Shown here in pieces: positions 49,067 to 62,680 of a stretch of 64,000 bases of DNA. The notes beneath the pieces are model-generated. The model did no database searches. It was given only the letters and a program-made list of their open reading frames with translations, and was not told the DNA's origin. The stretch covers positions 12,908,400-12,972,399 of the forward strand of contig OZ025211.1 of assembly GCA_964019055.1 (NCBI GenBank), given 5' to 3'. Made by a program: the position numbers and the translations under genes. The DNA comes from Anthopleura xanthogrammica. Lineage: Eukaryota; Cnidaria; Anthozoa; Actiniaria; Actiniidae. Each line of letters begins with the position of its first letter. Position 1 is the stretch's first letter.

Positions 49067-51941
49067 ATGACCTTTTTTCAGCAAAAATGCTTTTTTCTCA
49101 GCAAAACACTCTTTTTCTCACCACAAATGTGCTGTTCGCGCCCAAAATGTGCTTTTAGCAGTGAAAACGTCGTGTTATCGGCAAAAGAAAATTCTCAGCC
49201 AAAAAAAAATATTCAGCCAAAAACACCTTTTTTCACCAAAAATCTCATTTTCTCACCAAAAACTTCATTTTATCAGCCAAAACGTCGTGTTTTCAGCCAA
49301 TACGTTGTTTTCATCAGCAATAATGTCGTGTTTTTGGCAAAAAAGTCATCCCATCAGCAAAAAACCTCATTGTTAGGGTTAAAATTACCTTTTTTCAGCA
49401 AAAATGCTTTTTTCTCAGCAAAACACTCTTTTTCTCACCACAAATGTGCTGTTCGCGCCCAAAATGTGCTTTTAGCAGTGAAAACGTCGTGTTATCGGCA
49501 AAAGAAAATTCTCAGCCAAAAAAAAATGTTCAGCAAAAAACACCTTTTTTCACCAAAAATCTCATTTTCTCACCAAAAACTTCATTTTATCAGCCAAAAC
49601 GTCGTGTTTTCAGCCAATACGTTGTTTTCACCAGCAATAATGTCGTGTTTTTGGCAAAAAAGTCATCCCATCAGCAAAAAACCTCATTGTTAGGGTTAAA
49701 ATGACCTTTTTTCAGCAAAAATGCTTTTTTCTCAGCAAAACACTCCTTTTCTCACCACAAATGTGCTGTTCGCGCCCAAAATGTGCTTTTAGCAGTGAAA
49801 ACGTCGTGTTATCGGCAAAAGAAAATTCTCAGCCAAAAAAAAATGTTCAGCCAAAAACACCTTTTTTCACCAAAAATCTCATTTTCTCACCAAAAACTTC
49901 ATTTTATCAGCCAAAACGTCGTGTTTTCAGCCAATACGTTGTTTTCACCAGCAATAATGTCGTGTTTTTGGCAAAAAAGTCATCCCATCAGCAAAAAACC
50001 TCATTGTTAGGGTTAAAATGACCTTTTTTCAGCAAAAATGCTTTTTTCTCAGCAAAACACTCTTTTTCTCACCACAAATGTGCTGTTCGCGCCCAAAATG
50101 TGCTTTTAGCAGTGAAAACGTCGTGTTATCGGCAAAAGAAAATTCTCAGCCAAAAAAAAATGTTCAGCAAAAAACACCTTTTTTCACCAAAAATCGCATT
50201 TTCTCACCAAAAATCTCATTTTCTCACCAAAAACTTCATTTTATCGGCCAAAACGTCGTTTTTTCCAGCCAATACGTTGTTTTCACCAGCAATAATGTCG
50301 TGTTTTTGGCAAAAAAGTCATCCCATCAGCAAAAAACCTCATTGTTAGGGTTAAAATGACCTTTTTTCAGCAAAAATGCTTTTTTCTCAGCAAAACACTC
50401 TTTTTCTCACCACAAATGTGCTGTTCGCGCCCAAAATGTGCTTTTAGCAGTGAAAACGTCGTGTTATCGGCAAAAGAAAATTCTCAGCCAAAAAAAAAAA
50501 TTTCAGCAGAAAACACCTTTTTTCACCAAAAATCTCATTTTCTCACCAAAAACTTCATTTTATCAGCCAAAACGTCGTGTTTTCAGCCAATACGTTGTTT
50601 TCATCAGCAATAATGTCGTGTTTTTGTAAAAAAGTCATCCCATCAGCAAAAAACCTCATTGTTAGGGTTAAAATGACCTTTTTTCAGCAAAAATGTTTTT
50701 TTCTCAGCAAAACACTCTTTTTCTCACCACAAATGTGCTGTTCGCGCCCAAAATGTGCTTTTAGCAGTGAAAACGTCGTGTTATCGGCAAAAGAAAATTC
50801 TCAGCCAAAAAAAAATGTTCAGCAAAAAACACCTTTTTTCACCAAAAATCTCATTTTCTCACCAAAAACTTCATTTTATCAGCCAAAACGTCGTGTTTTC
50901 AGCCAATACGTTGTTTTCACCAGCAGTAATGTCGTGTTTTTGGCAAAAAAGTCATCCCATCCGCAAAAAACCTGATTGTTAGGGTTAAAATGACCTTTTT
51001 TCAGCAAAAATGCTTTTTTCTCAGCAAAACACTCTTTTTCTCACCACAAATGTGCTGTTCGCGCCCAAAATGTGCTTTTAGCAGTGAAAACGTCGTGTTA
51101 TCGGCAAAAGAAAATTATCAGCCAAAAAAAAATGTTCAGCCAAAAACACCTTTTTTCACCAAAAATCTCATTTTCTCACCAAAAACTTCATTTTATCAGC
51201 CAAAACGTCGTGTTTTCAGCCAATACGTTGTTTTCACCAGCAGTAATGTCGTGTTTTTGGCAAAAAAGTCATCCCATCAGCAAAAAACCTCATTGTTAGG
51301 GTTAAAATGACCTTTTTTCAGCAAAAATGCTTTTTTCTCAGCAAAACACTCTTTTTCTCACCACAAATGTGCTGTTCGCGCCCAAAATGTGCTTTTAGCA
51401 GTGAAAACGTCGTGTTATCGGCAAAAGAAAATTCTCAGCCAAAAAAAAATGTTCAGCCAAAAACACCTTTTTATACCAAAAATCTCATTTTCTCACCAAA
51501 AACTTCATTTTATCAGCCAAAACGTCGTGTTTTCAGCCAATACGTTGTTTTCACCAGCAATAATGTCGTGTTTTTGGCAAAAAAAGTAATCCCATCAGCA
51601 AAAAACCTCATTGTTAGGGTTAAAATGACCTTTTTTCAGCAAAAATGCTTTTTTCTCAGCAAAACACTCTTTTTCTCACCACAAATGTGCTGTTCGCGCC
51701 CAAAATGTGCTTTTAGCAGTGAAAACGTCGTGTTATCGGCAAAAGAAAATTCTCAGCCAAAAAAAAATGTTCAGCCAAAAACACCTTTTTATACCAAAAA
51801 TCTCATTTTCTCACCAAAAACTTCATTTTATCAGCCAAAACGTCGTGTTTTCAGCCAATACGTTGTTTTCACCAGCAATAATGTCGTGTTTTTGGCAAAA
51901 AAGTCATCCCATCAGCAAAAAACCTCATTGTTAGGGTTAAA

Positions 51942-54900
51942 ATGACCTTTTTTCAGCAAAAATGTTTTTTCTCAGCAAAACACTCTTTTTCTCACCAAAA
52001 ATGTGCTGTTCGCGCCCAAAATGTGGTTTTAGCAGTGAAAACGTCGTGTTATCGGCAAAAGAAAATTCTCAGCCAAAAAAAAAAATTTCAGCAGAAAACA
52101 CCTTTTTTCACCAAAAATCTCATTTTCTCACCAAAAACTTCATTTTATCAGCCAAAACGTCGTGTTTTCAGCCAATACGTTGTTTTCACCAGCAATAATG
52201 TCGTGTTTTTGGCAAAAAAGTCATCCCATCAGCAAAAAACCTCATTGTTAGGGTTAAAATGACCTTTTTTCAGCAAAAATGCTTTTTTCTCAGCAAAACA
52301 CTCTTTTTCTCACCACAAATGTGCTGTTCGCGCCCAAAATGTGCTTTTAGCAGTGAAAACGTCATGTTATCGGCAAAAGAAAATTCTCACCAAAAAAAAA
52401 TGTTCAGCAAAAAACACCTTTTTTCACCAAAAATCTCATTTTCTCACCAAAAACTTCATTTTATCAGCCAAAACGTCGTGTTTTCAGCCAATACGTTGTT
52501 TTCACCAGCAGTAATGTCGTGTTTTTGGCAAAAAAGTCATCCCATCAGCAAAAAACCTCATTGTTAGGGTTAAAATGACCTTTTTTCAGCAAAAATTCTT
52601 TTTTCTCAGCAAAACACTCTTTTTCTCACCACAAATGTGCTGTTCGCGCCCAAAATGTGCTTTTAGCAGTGAAAACGTCGTGTTATCGGCAAAAGAAAAT
52701 TCTCAGCCAAAAACAAATGTTCAACCAAAAACACCTTTTTTCACCAAAAATCTCATTTTCTCACCAAAAACTTCATTTTATCAGCCAAAACGTCGTGTTT
52801 TCAGCCAATACGTTGTTTTCACCAGCAATAATGTCGTGTTTTTGGCAAAAAAGTCATCCCATCAGCAAAAAACCTCATTGTTAGGGTTAAAATGACCTTT
52901 TTTCAGCAAAAATGCTTTTTTCTCAGCAAAACACTCTTTTTCTCACCACAAATGTGCTGTTCGCGCCCAAAATGTGCTTTTAGCAGTGAAAACGTCGTGT
53001 TATCGGCAAAAGAAAATTCTCAGCCAAAAAAAAATGTTCAGCAAAAAACACGTTTTTTCACCAAAAATCTCATTTTCTCACCAAAAACTTCATTTTATCA
53101 GCCAAAACGTCGTGTTTTCAGCCAATACGTTGTTTTCACCAGCAGTAATGTCGTGTTTTTGGCAAAAAAGTCATCCCATCAGCAAAAAACCTCATTGTTA
53201 GGGTTAAAATGACCTTTTTTCAGCAAAAATGCTTTTTTCTCAGCAAAACACTCTTTTTCTCACCACAAATGTGCTGTTCGCGCCCAAAATGTGCTTTTAG
53301 CAGTGAAAACGTCGTGTTATCGGCAAAAGAAAATTCTCAGCCAAAAAAAAAAATTTCAGCAGAAAACAACTTTTTTCACCAAAAATCTCATTTTCTCACC
53401 AAAAACTTCATTTTATCAGCCAAAACGTCGTGTTTTCAGCCAATACGTTGTTTTCACCAGCAATAATGTCGTGTTTTTGGCAAAAAAGTCATCCCATCAG
53501 CAAAAAACCTCATTGTTAGGGTTAAAATGACCTTTTTTCAGCAAAAATGCTTTTTTCTCAGCAAAACACTCTTTTTCTCACCACAAATGTGCTGTTCGCG
53601 CCCAAAATGTGCTTTTAGCAGTGAAAACGTCGTGTTATCGGCAAAAGAAAATTCTCAGCCAAAAAAAAATGTTCAGCAAAAAACACCTTTTTTCACCAAA
53701 AATCTCATTTTCTCACCAAAAACTTCATTTTATCAGCCAAAACGTCGTGTTTTCAGCCAATACGTTGTTTTCACCAGCAGTAATGTCGTGTTTTTGGCAA
53801 AAAAGTCATCCCATCAGCAAAAAACCTCATTGTTAGGGTTAAAATGACCTTTTTTCAGCAAAAATGCTTTTTTCTCAGCAAAACACTCTTTTTCTCACCA
53901 CAAACGTGCTGTTCGCGCCCAAAATGTGCTTTTAGCAGTGAAAACGTCGTGTTATTGGCAAAAGAAAATTCTCAGCCAAAAACAAATGTTCAACCAAAAA
54001 CACCTTTTTTCACCAAAAATCTCATTTTCTCACCAAAAACTTCATTTTATCAGCCAAAACGTCGTGTTTTCAGCCAATACGTTGTTTTCACCAGCAATAA
54101 TGTCGTGTTTTTGGCAAAAAAGTCATCCCATCAGCAAAAAACCTCATTGTTAGGGTTAAAATGACCTTTTTTCAGCAAAAATGCTTTTTTCTCAGCAAAA
54201 CACTCTTTTTCTCACCACAAATGTGCTGTTCGCGCCCAAAATGTGCTTTTAGCAGTGAAAACGTCGTGTTATCGGCAAAAGAAAATTCTCAGCCAAAAAA
54301 AAATGTTCAGCAAAAAACACGTTTTTTCACCAAAAATCTCATTTTCTCACCAAAAACTTCATTTTATCAGCCAAAACGTCGTGTTTTCAGCCAATACGTT
54401 GTTTTCACCAGCAGTAATGTCGTGTTTTTGGCAAAAAAGTCATCCCATCAGCAAAAAACCTCATTGTTAGGGTTAAAATGACCTTTTTTCAGCAAAAATT
54501 CTTTTTTCTCAGCAAAACACTCTTTTTCTCACCACAAATGTGCTGTTCGCGCCCAAAATGTGCTTTTAGCAGTGAAAACGTCGTGTTATCGGCAAAAGAA
54601 AATTCTCAGCCAAAAAAAAATGTTCAACCAAAAACACCTTTTTTCACCAAAAATCTCATTTTCTCACCAAAAACTTCATTTTATCAGCCAAAACGTCGTG
54701 TTTTCAGCCAATACGTTGTTTTCACCAGCAATAATGTCGTGTTTTTGGCAAAAAAGTCATCCCATCAGCAAAAAACCTCATTGTTAGGGTTAAAATGACC
54801 TTTTTACAGCAAAAATGCTTTTTTCTCAGCAAAACACTCTTTTTCTCACCACAAATGTGCTGTTCGCGCCCAAAATGTGCTTTTAGCAGTGAAAACGTCG

Positions 54901-55428
54901 TGTTATCGGCAAAAGAAAATTCTCAGCCAAAAAAAAATGTTCAGCAAAAAACACGTTTTTTCACCAAAAATCTCATTTTCTCACCAAAAACTTCATTTTA
55001 TCAGCCAAAACGTCGTGTTTTCAGCCAATACGTTGTTTTCACCAGCAGTAATGTCGTGTTTTTGGCAAAAAAGTCATCCCATCAGCAAAAAACCTCATTG
55101 TTAGGGTTAAAATGACCTTTTTTCAGCAAAAATTCTTTTTTCTCAGCAAAACACTCTTTTTCTCACCACAAATGTGCTGTTCGCGCCCAAAATGTGCTTT
55201 TAGCAGTGAAAACGTCGTGTTATCGGCAAAAGAAAATTCTCAGCCAAAAAAAAATGTTCAACCAAAAACACCTTTTCTCACCAAAAATCTCATTTTATCA
55301 CCAAAAACTTCCTTTTATCAGCCAAAACGTCGTGTTTTCAGCCAATACGTTGTTTTCACCAGCAATAATGTCGTGTTTTTGGCAAAAAAGTCATCCCATC
55401 AGCAAAAAACCTCATTGTTAGGGTTAAA
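51942..55428 (+). repeat. Alternating ~634-bp dimer array, first stretch
   Basis: Eleven successive monomers alternate strictly between CAGCAATAATG and CAGCAGTAATG (starts 51942, 52259, 52575, 52892, 53209, 53527, 53844, 54161, 54478, 54795, 55112). Linked marks support a true dimer: several AATAATG monomers have TTCAACC, while AGTAATG monomers have TTCAGCAAAA and often ACACGTTTTTTC. Confidence 0.85.
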
Positions 55429-56062
55429 ATGACCTTTTTTCAGCAAAAATGCTTTTTTCTCAGCAAAACACTCTTTTTCTCACCACAAATGTGCTGTTCG
55501 CGCCCAAAATGTGCTTTTAGCAGTGAAAACGTCGTGTTATCGGCAAAAGAAAATTCTCAGCCAAAAAAAAATGTTCAGCAAAAAACACCTTTTTTCACCA
55601 AAAATCTCATTTTCTCACCAAAAACTTCATTTTATCAGCCAAAACGTCGTGTTTTCAGCCAATACGTTGTTTTCACCAGCAATAATGTCGTGTTTTTGGC
55701 AAAAAAGTCATCCCATCAGCAAAAAACCTCATTGTTAGGGTTAAAATGACCTTTTTTCAGCAAAAATGCTTTTTTCTCAGCAAAACACTCTTTTTCTCAC
55801 CACAAATGTGCTGTTCGCGCCCAAAATGTGCTTTTAGCAGTGAAAACGTCGTGTTATCGGCAAAAGAAAATTCTCAGCCAAAAAAAAATGTTCAGCAAAA
55901 AACACCTTTTTTCACCAAAAATCTCATTTTCTCACCAAAAACTTCATTTTATCAGCCAAAACGTCGTGTTTTCAGCCAATACGTTGTTTTCACCAGCAAT
56001 AATGTCGTGTTTTTGGCAAAAAAGTCATCCCATCAGCAAAAAACCTCATTGTTAGGGTTAAA

Positions 56063-56676
56063 ATGACCTTTTTTCAGCAAAACTGCTTTTTTCTCATCAA
56101 AACACTCTTTTTCTCACCACAAATGTGCTGTTCGCGCCCAAAATGTGCTTTTAGCAGTGAAAACGTCATGTTATCGGCAAAAGAAAATTCTCAGCCAAAA
56201 AGAAATGTTCAGCAAAAAACACCTTTTTTCACCAAAAATCTCATTTTCTCACCAAAAACTTCATTTTATCAGCCAAAACGTCGTGTTTTCAGCCAATACG
56301 TTGTTTTCACCAGCAATAATGTCGTGTTTTTGGCAAAAAAGTCATCCCATCAGCAAAAAACCTCATTGTTAGGGTTAAAATGACCTTTTTTCAGCAAAAA
56401 TGCTTTTTTCTCAGCAAAACACTCTTTTTCTCACCACAAATGTGCTGTTCGCGCCCAAAATGTGCTTTTAGCAGTGAAAACGTCGTGTTATCGGCAAAAG
56501 AAAATTCTCAGCCAAAAAAAAATGTTCAGCCAAAAACACCTTTTTTCACCAAAAACTTCATTTTATCAGCCAAAACGTCGTGTTTTCAGCCAATACGTTG
56601 TTTTCATCAGCAATAATGTCGTGTTTTTGGCAAAAAAGTCATGCCATCAGCAAAAAACCTCATTGTTAGGGTTAAA
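56063..56676 (+). repeat. Two-monomer block repeated at 57311 (offset 1248)
   Basis: A monomer with AAAACTGC, AACGTCATG and AAAAAGAAATG followed by a 297-bp monomer with TTTTCATCAGC and AGTCATGCC. The same pair is at 57311-57924, and both are followed by a monomer with CACCATAAATG. A difference is CTCATCAAAAC here versus CTCAGCAAAAC there. The AAAACTGC/AAGAAATG monomer also recurs at 60777. Confidence 0.83.
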
Positions 56677-57924
56677 ATGACCTTTTTTCAGCAAAAATGC
56701 TTTTTTCTCAGCAAAACACTCTTTTTCTCACCATAAATGTGCTGTTCGCGCCCAAAATGTGCTTTTAGCAGTGAAAACGTCGTGTTATCGGCAAAAGAAA
56801 ATTCTCAGCCAAAAAAAAATGTTCAGCAAAAAACACGTTTTTTCACCAAAAATCTCATTTTCTCACCAAAAACTTCATTTTATCAGCCAAAACGTCGTGT
56901 TTTCAGCCAATACGTTGTTTTCACCAGCAGTAATGTCGTGTTTTTGGCAAAAAAGTCATCCCATCAGCAAAAAACCTCATTGTTAGGGTTAAAATGTCCT
57001 TTTTTCAGCAAAAATTCTTTTTTCTCAGCAAAACACTCTTTTTCTCACCACAAATGTGCTGTTCGCGCCCAAAATGTGCTTTTAGCAGTGAAAACGTCGT
57101 GTTATCGGCAAAAGAAAATTCTCAGCCAAAAAAAAATGTTCAACCAAAAACACCTTTTCTCACCAAAAATCTCATTTTCTCACCAAAAACTTCCTTTTAT
57201 CAGCCAAAACGTCGTGTTTTCAGCCAATACGTTGTTTTCACCAGCAATAATGTCGTGTTTTTGGCAAAAAAGTCATCCCATCAGCAAAAAACCTCATTGT
57301 TAGGGTTAAAATGACCTTTTTTCAGCAAAACTGCTTTTTTCTCAGCAAAACACTCTTTTTCTCACCACAAATGTGCTGTTCGCGCCCAAAATGTGCTTTT
57401 AGCAGTGAAAACGTCATGTTATCGGCAAAAGAAAATTCTCAGCCAAAAAGAAATGTTCAGCAAAAAACACCTTTTTTCACCAAAAATCTCATTTTCTCAC
57501 CAAAAACTTCATTTTATCAGCCAAAACGTCGTGTTTTCAGCCAATACGTTGTTTTCACCAGCAATAATGTCGTGTTTTTGGCAAAAAAGTCATCCCATCA
57601 GCAAAAAACCTCATTGTTAGGGTTAAAATGACCTTTTTTCAGCAAAAATGCTTTTTTCTCAGCAAAACACTCTTTTTCTCACCACAAATGTGCTGTTCGC
57701 GCCCAAAATGTGCTTTTAGCAGTGAAAACGTCGTGTTATCGGCAAAAGAAAATTCTCAGCCAAAAAAAAATGTTCAGCCAAAAACACCTTTTTTCACCAA
57801 AAACTTCATTTTATCAGCCAAAACGTCGTGTTTTCAGCCAATACGTTGTTTTCATCAGCAATAATGTCGTGTTTTTGGCAAAAAAGTCATGCCATCAGCA
57901 AAAAACCTCATTGTTAGGGTTAAA

Positions 57925-60900
57925 ATGACCTTTTTTCAGCAAAAATGCTTTTTTCTCAGCAAAACACTCTTTTTCTCACCATAAATGTGCTGTTCGCGCC
58001 CAAAATGTGCTTTTAGCAGTGAAAACGTCGTGTTATCGGCAAAAGAAATTTCTCAGCCAAAAAAAAATGTTCATCAAAAAACACCTTTTTTCACCAAAAA
58101 TCTCATTTTCTCACCAAAAACTTCATTTTATCAGCCAAAACGTCGTGTTTTCAGCCAATACGTTGTTTTCACCAGCAGTAATGTCGTGTTTTTGGCAAAA
58201 AAGTCATCCCATCAGCAAAAAACCTCATTGTTAGGGTTAAAATGACCTTTTTTCAGCAAAACTGCTTTTTTCTCAGCAAAACACTCTTTTTCTCACCACA
58301 AATGTGCTGTTCGCGCCCAAAATGTGCTTTTAGCAGTGAAAACGTCGTGTTATCGGCAAAAGGAAATTCTCAGCCAAAAAAAAATGTTCAGCAAAAAACA
58401 CCTTTTTTCACCAAAAATCTCATTTTCTCACCAAAAACTTCATTTTATCAGCCAAAACGTCGTGTTTTCAGCCAATACGTTGTTTTCACCAGCAATAATG
58501 TCGTGTTTTTGGCAAAAAAGTCATCCCATCAGCAAAAAACCTCATTGTTAGGGTTAAAATGACCTTTTTTCAGCAAAAATGCTTTTTTCTCAGCAAAACA
58601 CTCTTTTTCTCACCACAAATGTGCTGTTCGCGCCCAAAATGTGCTTTTAGCAGTGAAAACGTCGTGTTATCGGCAAAAGAAAATTCTCAGCCAAAAAAAA
58701 ATGTTCAGCAAAAAACACCTTTTTTCACCAAAAATCTCATTTTCTCACCAAAAACTTCATTTTATCAGCCAAAACGTCGTGTTTTCAGCCAATACGTTGT
58801 TTTCACCAGCAGTAATGTCGTGTTTTTGGCAAAAAAGTCATCCCATCAGCAAAAAACCTCATTGTTAGGGTTAAAATGACCTTTTTTCAGCAAAAATGCT
58901 TTTTTCTCAGCAAAACACTCTTTTTCTCACCACAAATGTGCTGTTCGCGCCCAAAATGTGCTTTTAGCAGTGAAAACGTCGTGTTATCGGCAAAAGAAAA
59001 TTCTCAGCAAAAAAAAATGTTCAGCAAAAAACACCTTTTTTCACCAAAAATCTCATTTTCTCACCAAAAACTTCATTTTATCAGCCAAAACGTCGTGTTT
59101 TCAGCCAATACGTTGTTTTCACCAGCAATAATGTCGTGTTTTTGGCAAAAAAGTCATCCCATCAGCAAAAAACCTCATTGTTAGGGTTAAAATGACCTTT
59201 TTTCAGCAAAAATGCTTTTTTCTCAGCAAAACACTCTTTTTCTCACCACAAATGTGCTGTTCGCGCCCAAAATGTGCTTTTAGCAGTGAAAACGTCATGT
59301 TATCGGCAAAAGAAATTTCTCAGCCAAAAAAAAATGTTCAGCAAAAAACACCTTTTTTCACCAAAAATCTCATTTTCTCACCAAAAACTTCATTTTATCA
59401 GCCAAAACGTCGTGTTTTCAGCCAATACGTTGTTTTCACCAGCAGTAATGTCGTGTTTTTGGCAAAAAAGTCATCCCATCAGCAAAAAACCTCATTGTTA
59501 GGGTTAAAATGACCTTTTTTCAGCAAAAATGCTTTTTTCTCAGCAAAACACTCTTTTTCTCACCACAAATGTGCTGTTCGCGCCCAAAATGTGCTTTTAG
59601 CAGTGAAAACGTCGTGTTATCGGCAAAAGAAAATTCTCAGCCAAAAAAAAATGTTCAACCAAAAACACCTTTTTTCACCAAAAATCTCATTTTCTCACCA
59701 AAAACTTCATTTTATCAGCCAAAACGTCGTGTTTTCAGCGAATACGTTGTTTTCACCAGCAATAATGTCGTGTTTTTGGCAAAAAAGTCATCCCATCAGC
59801 AAAAAACCTCATTGTTAGGGTTAAAATGACCTTTTTTCAGCAAAAATGCTTTTTTCTCAGCAAAACACTCTTTTTCTCACCACAAATGTGCTGTTCGCGC
59901 CCAAAATGTGCTTTTAGCAGTGAAAACGTCGTGTTATCGGCAAAAGAAAATTCTCAGCCAAAAAAAAATGTTCAGCAAAAAACACCTTTTTTCACCAAAA
60001 ATCTCATTTTCTCACCAAAAACTTCATTTTATCAGCCAAAACGTCGTGTTTTCAGCCAATACGTTGTTTTCACCAGCAGTAATGTCGTGTTTTTGGCAAA
60101 AAAGTCATCCCATCAGCAAAAAACCTCATTGTTAGGGTTAAAATGACCTTTTTTCAGCAAAAATTCTTTTTTCTCAGCAAAACACTCTTTTTCTCACCAC
60201 AAATGTGCTGTTCGCGCCCAAAATGTGCTTTTAGCAGTGAAAACGTCGTGTTATCGGCAAAAGAAAATTCTCAGCCAAAAAAAAATGTTCAACCAAAAAC
60301 ACCTTTTTTCACCAAAAATCTCATTTTCTCACCAAAAACTTCATTTTATCAGCCAAAACGTCGTGTTTTCAGCCAATACGTTGTTTTCACCAGCAATAAT
60401 GTCGTGTTTTTGGCAAAAAAGTCATCCCATCAGCAAAAAACCTCATTGTTAGGGTTAAAATGACCTTTTTTCAGCAAAAATGCTTTTTTCTCAGCAAAAC
60501 ACTCTTTTTCTCACCACAAATGTGCTGTTCGCGCCCAAAATGTGCTTTTAGCAGTGAAAACGTCGTGTTATCGGCAAAAGAAAATTCTCAGCCAAAAAAA
60601 AATGTTCAGCAAAAAACACCTTTTTTCACCAAAAATCTCATTTTCTCACCAAAAACTTCATTTTATCAGCCAAAACGTCGTGTTTTCAGCCAATACGTTG
60701 TTTTCACCAGCAGTAATGTCGTGTTTTTGGCAAAAAAGTCATCCCATCAGCAAAAAACCTCATTGTTAGGGTTAAAATGACCTTTTTTCAGCAAAACTGC
60801 TTTTTTCTCAGCAAAACACTCTTTTTCTCACCACAAATGTGCTGTTCGCGCCCAAAATGTGCTTTTAGCAGTGAAAACGTCATGTTATCGGCAAAAGAAA

Positions 60901-62046
60901 ATTCTCAGCCAAAAAGAAATGTTCAGCAAAAAACACCTTTTTTCACCAAAAATCTCATTTTCTCATCAAAAACTTCATTTTATCAGCCAAAACGTCGTGT
61001 TTTCAGCCAATACGTTGTTTTCACCAGCAATAATGTCGTGTTTTTGGCAAAAAAGTCATCCCATCAGCAAAAAACCTCATTGTTAGGGTTAAAATGACCT
61101 TTTTTCAGCAAAAATGCTTTTTTCTCAGCAAAACACTCTTTTTCTCACCACAAATGTGCTGTTAGCGCCCAAAATGTGCTTTTAGCAGTGAAAACGTCGT
61201 GTTATCGGCAAAAGAAAATTCTCAGCCAAAAAAAAATGTTCAGCAAAAAACACCTTTTTTCACCAAAAATCTCATTTTCTCACCAAAAACTTCATTTTAT
61301 CAGCCAAAACGTCGTATTTTCAGCCAATACGTTGTTTTCACCAGCAGTAATGTCGTGTTTTTGGCAAAAAAGTCATCCCATCAGCAAAAAACCTCATTGT
61401 TAGGGTTAAAATGACCTTTTTTCAGCAAACATGCTTTTTTCTCAGCAAAACACTCTTTTTCTCACCGCAAATGTGCTGTTCGCGCTCAAAATGTGCTTTT
61501 AGCAGTGAAAACGTCGTGTTATTGGCAAAAAAAAAAATTCCCAGCCAAAAAAAAATTTTCATCCAAAAACACCTTTTTTCACCAAAAATCTCATTTTCTC
61601 ACCAAAAACTTCATTTTATCAGCCAAAACGTCGTGTTTTCAGCCAATACGTTGTTTTCACCAGCAATAATGTCGTGTTTTTGGCAAAAAAGTCATCCCAT
61701 CAGCAAAAAACCTCATTGTTAGGGTTAAAATGACCTTTTTTCAGCAAAAATGCTTTTTTCTCAGCAAAACACTCTTTTTCTCACCACAAATGTGCTGTTC
61801 GCGCCCAAAATGTGCTTTTAGCAGTGAAAACGTCGTGTTATCGGCAAAAGAAAATTCTCAGCCAAAAAAAAATTTTCAGCAAAAAACACCTTTTTTCACC
61901 AAAAATCTCATTTTCTCACCAAAAACTTCATTTTATCAGCCAAAACGTCGTGTTTTCAGCCAATACGTTGTTTTCACCAGCAGTAATGTCGTGTTTTTGG
62001 CAAAAAAGTCATCCCATCAGCAAAAAACCTCATTGTTAGGGTTAAA
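57925..62046 (+). repeat. Alternating ~634-bp dimer array, second stretch
   Basis: Thirteen monomers from 57925 to the one at 61730 alternate CAGCAGTAATG and CAGCAATAATG without a break. The pattern ends at 62047, where five consecutive CAGCAGTAATG monomers follow. The amplified unit here is a dimer, not the single 317-bp monomer. Confidence 0.85.
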
Positions 62047-62680
62047 ATGACCTTTTTTCAGCAAAAATGCTTTTTTCTCAGCAAAACATTCTTTTTCTCA
62101 CCACAAATGTGCTGTTCGCGCCCAAAATGTGCTTTTAGCAGTGAAAACGTCGTGTTATCGGCAAAAGAAAATTCTCAGCCAAAAAAAAATGTTCAGCCAA
62201 AAACACCTTTTTTCACCAAAAATCTCATTTTCTCACCAAAAACTTCATTTTATCAGCCAAAACGTCGTGTTTTCAGCCAATACGTTGTTTTCACCAGCAG
62301 TAATGTCGTGTTTTTGGCAAAAAAGTCATCCCATCAGCAAAAAACCTCATTGTTAGGGTTAAAATGACCTTTTTTCAGCAAAAATGCTTTTTTCTCAGCA
62401 AAACATTCTTTTTCTCACCACAAATGTGCTGTTCGCGCCCAAAATGTGCTTTTAGCAGTGAAAACGTCGTGTTATCGGCAAAAGAAAATTCTCAGCCAAA
62501 AAAAAATGTTCAGCCAAAAACACCTTTTTTCACCAAAAATCTCATTTTCTCACCAAAAACTTCATTTTATCAGCCAAAACGTCGTGTTTTCAGCCAATAC
62601 GTTGTTTTCACCAGCAGTAATGTCGTGTTTTTGGCAAAAAAGTCATCCCATCAGCAAAAAACCTCATTGTTAGGGTTAAA
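62047..62680 (+). repeat. Tandem pair of AAAACATTC monomers
   Basis: 62047-62363 and 62364-62680 both carry CAGCAAAACATTCTTTTTC and CAGCAGTAATG and look identical. A third copy lies at 62998-63314, separated by a monomer with GTTATTGGC and TTTCAATCC. Confidence 0.85.
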
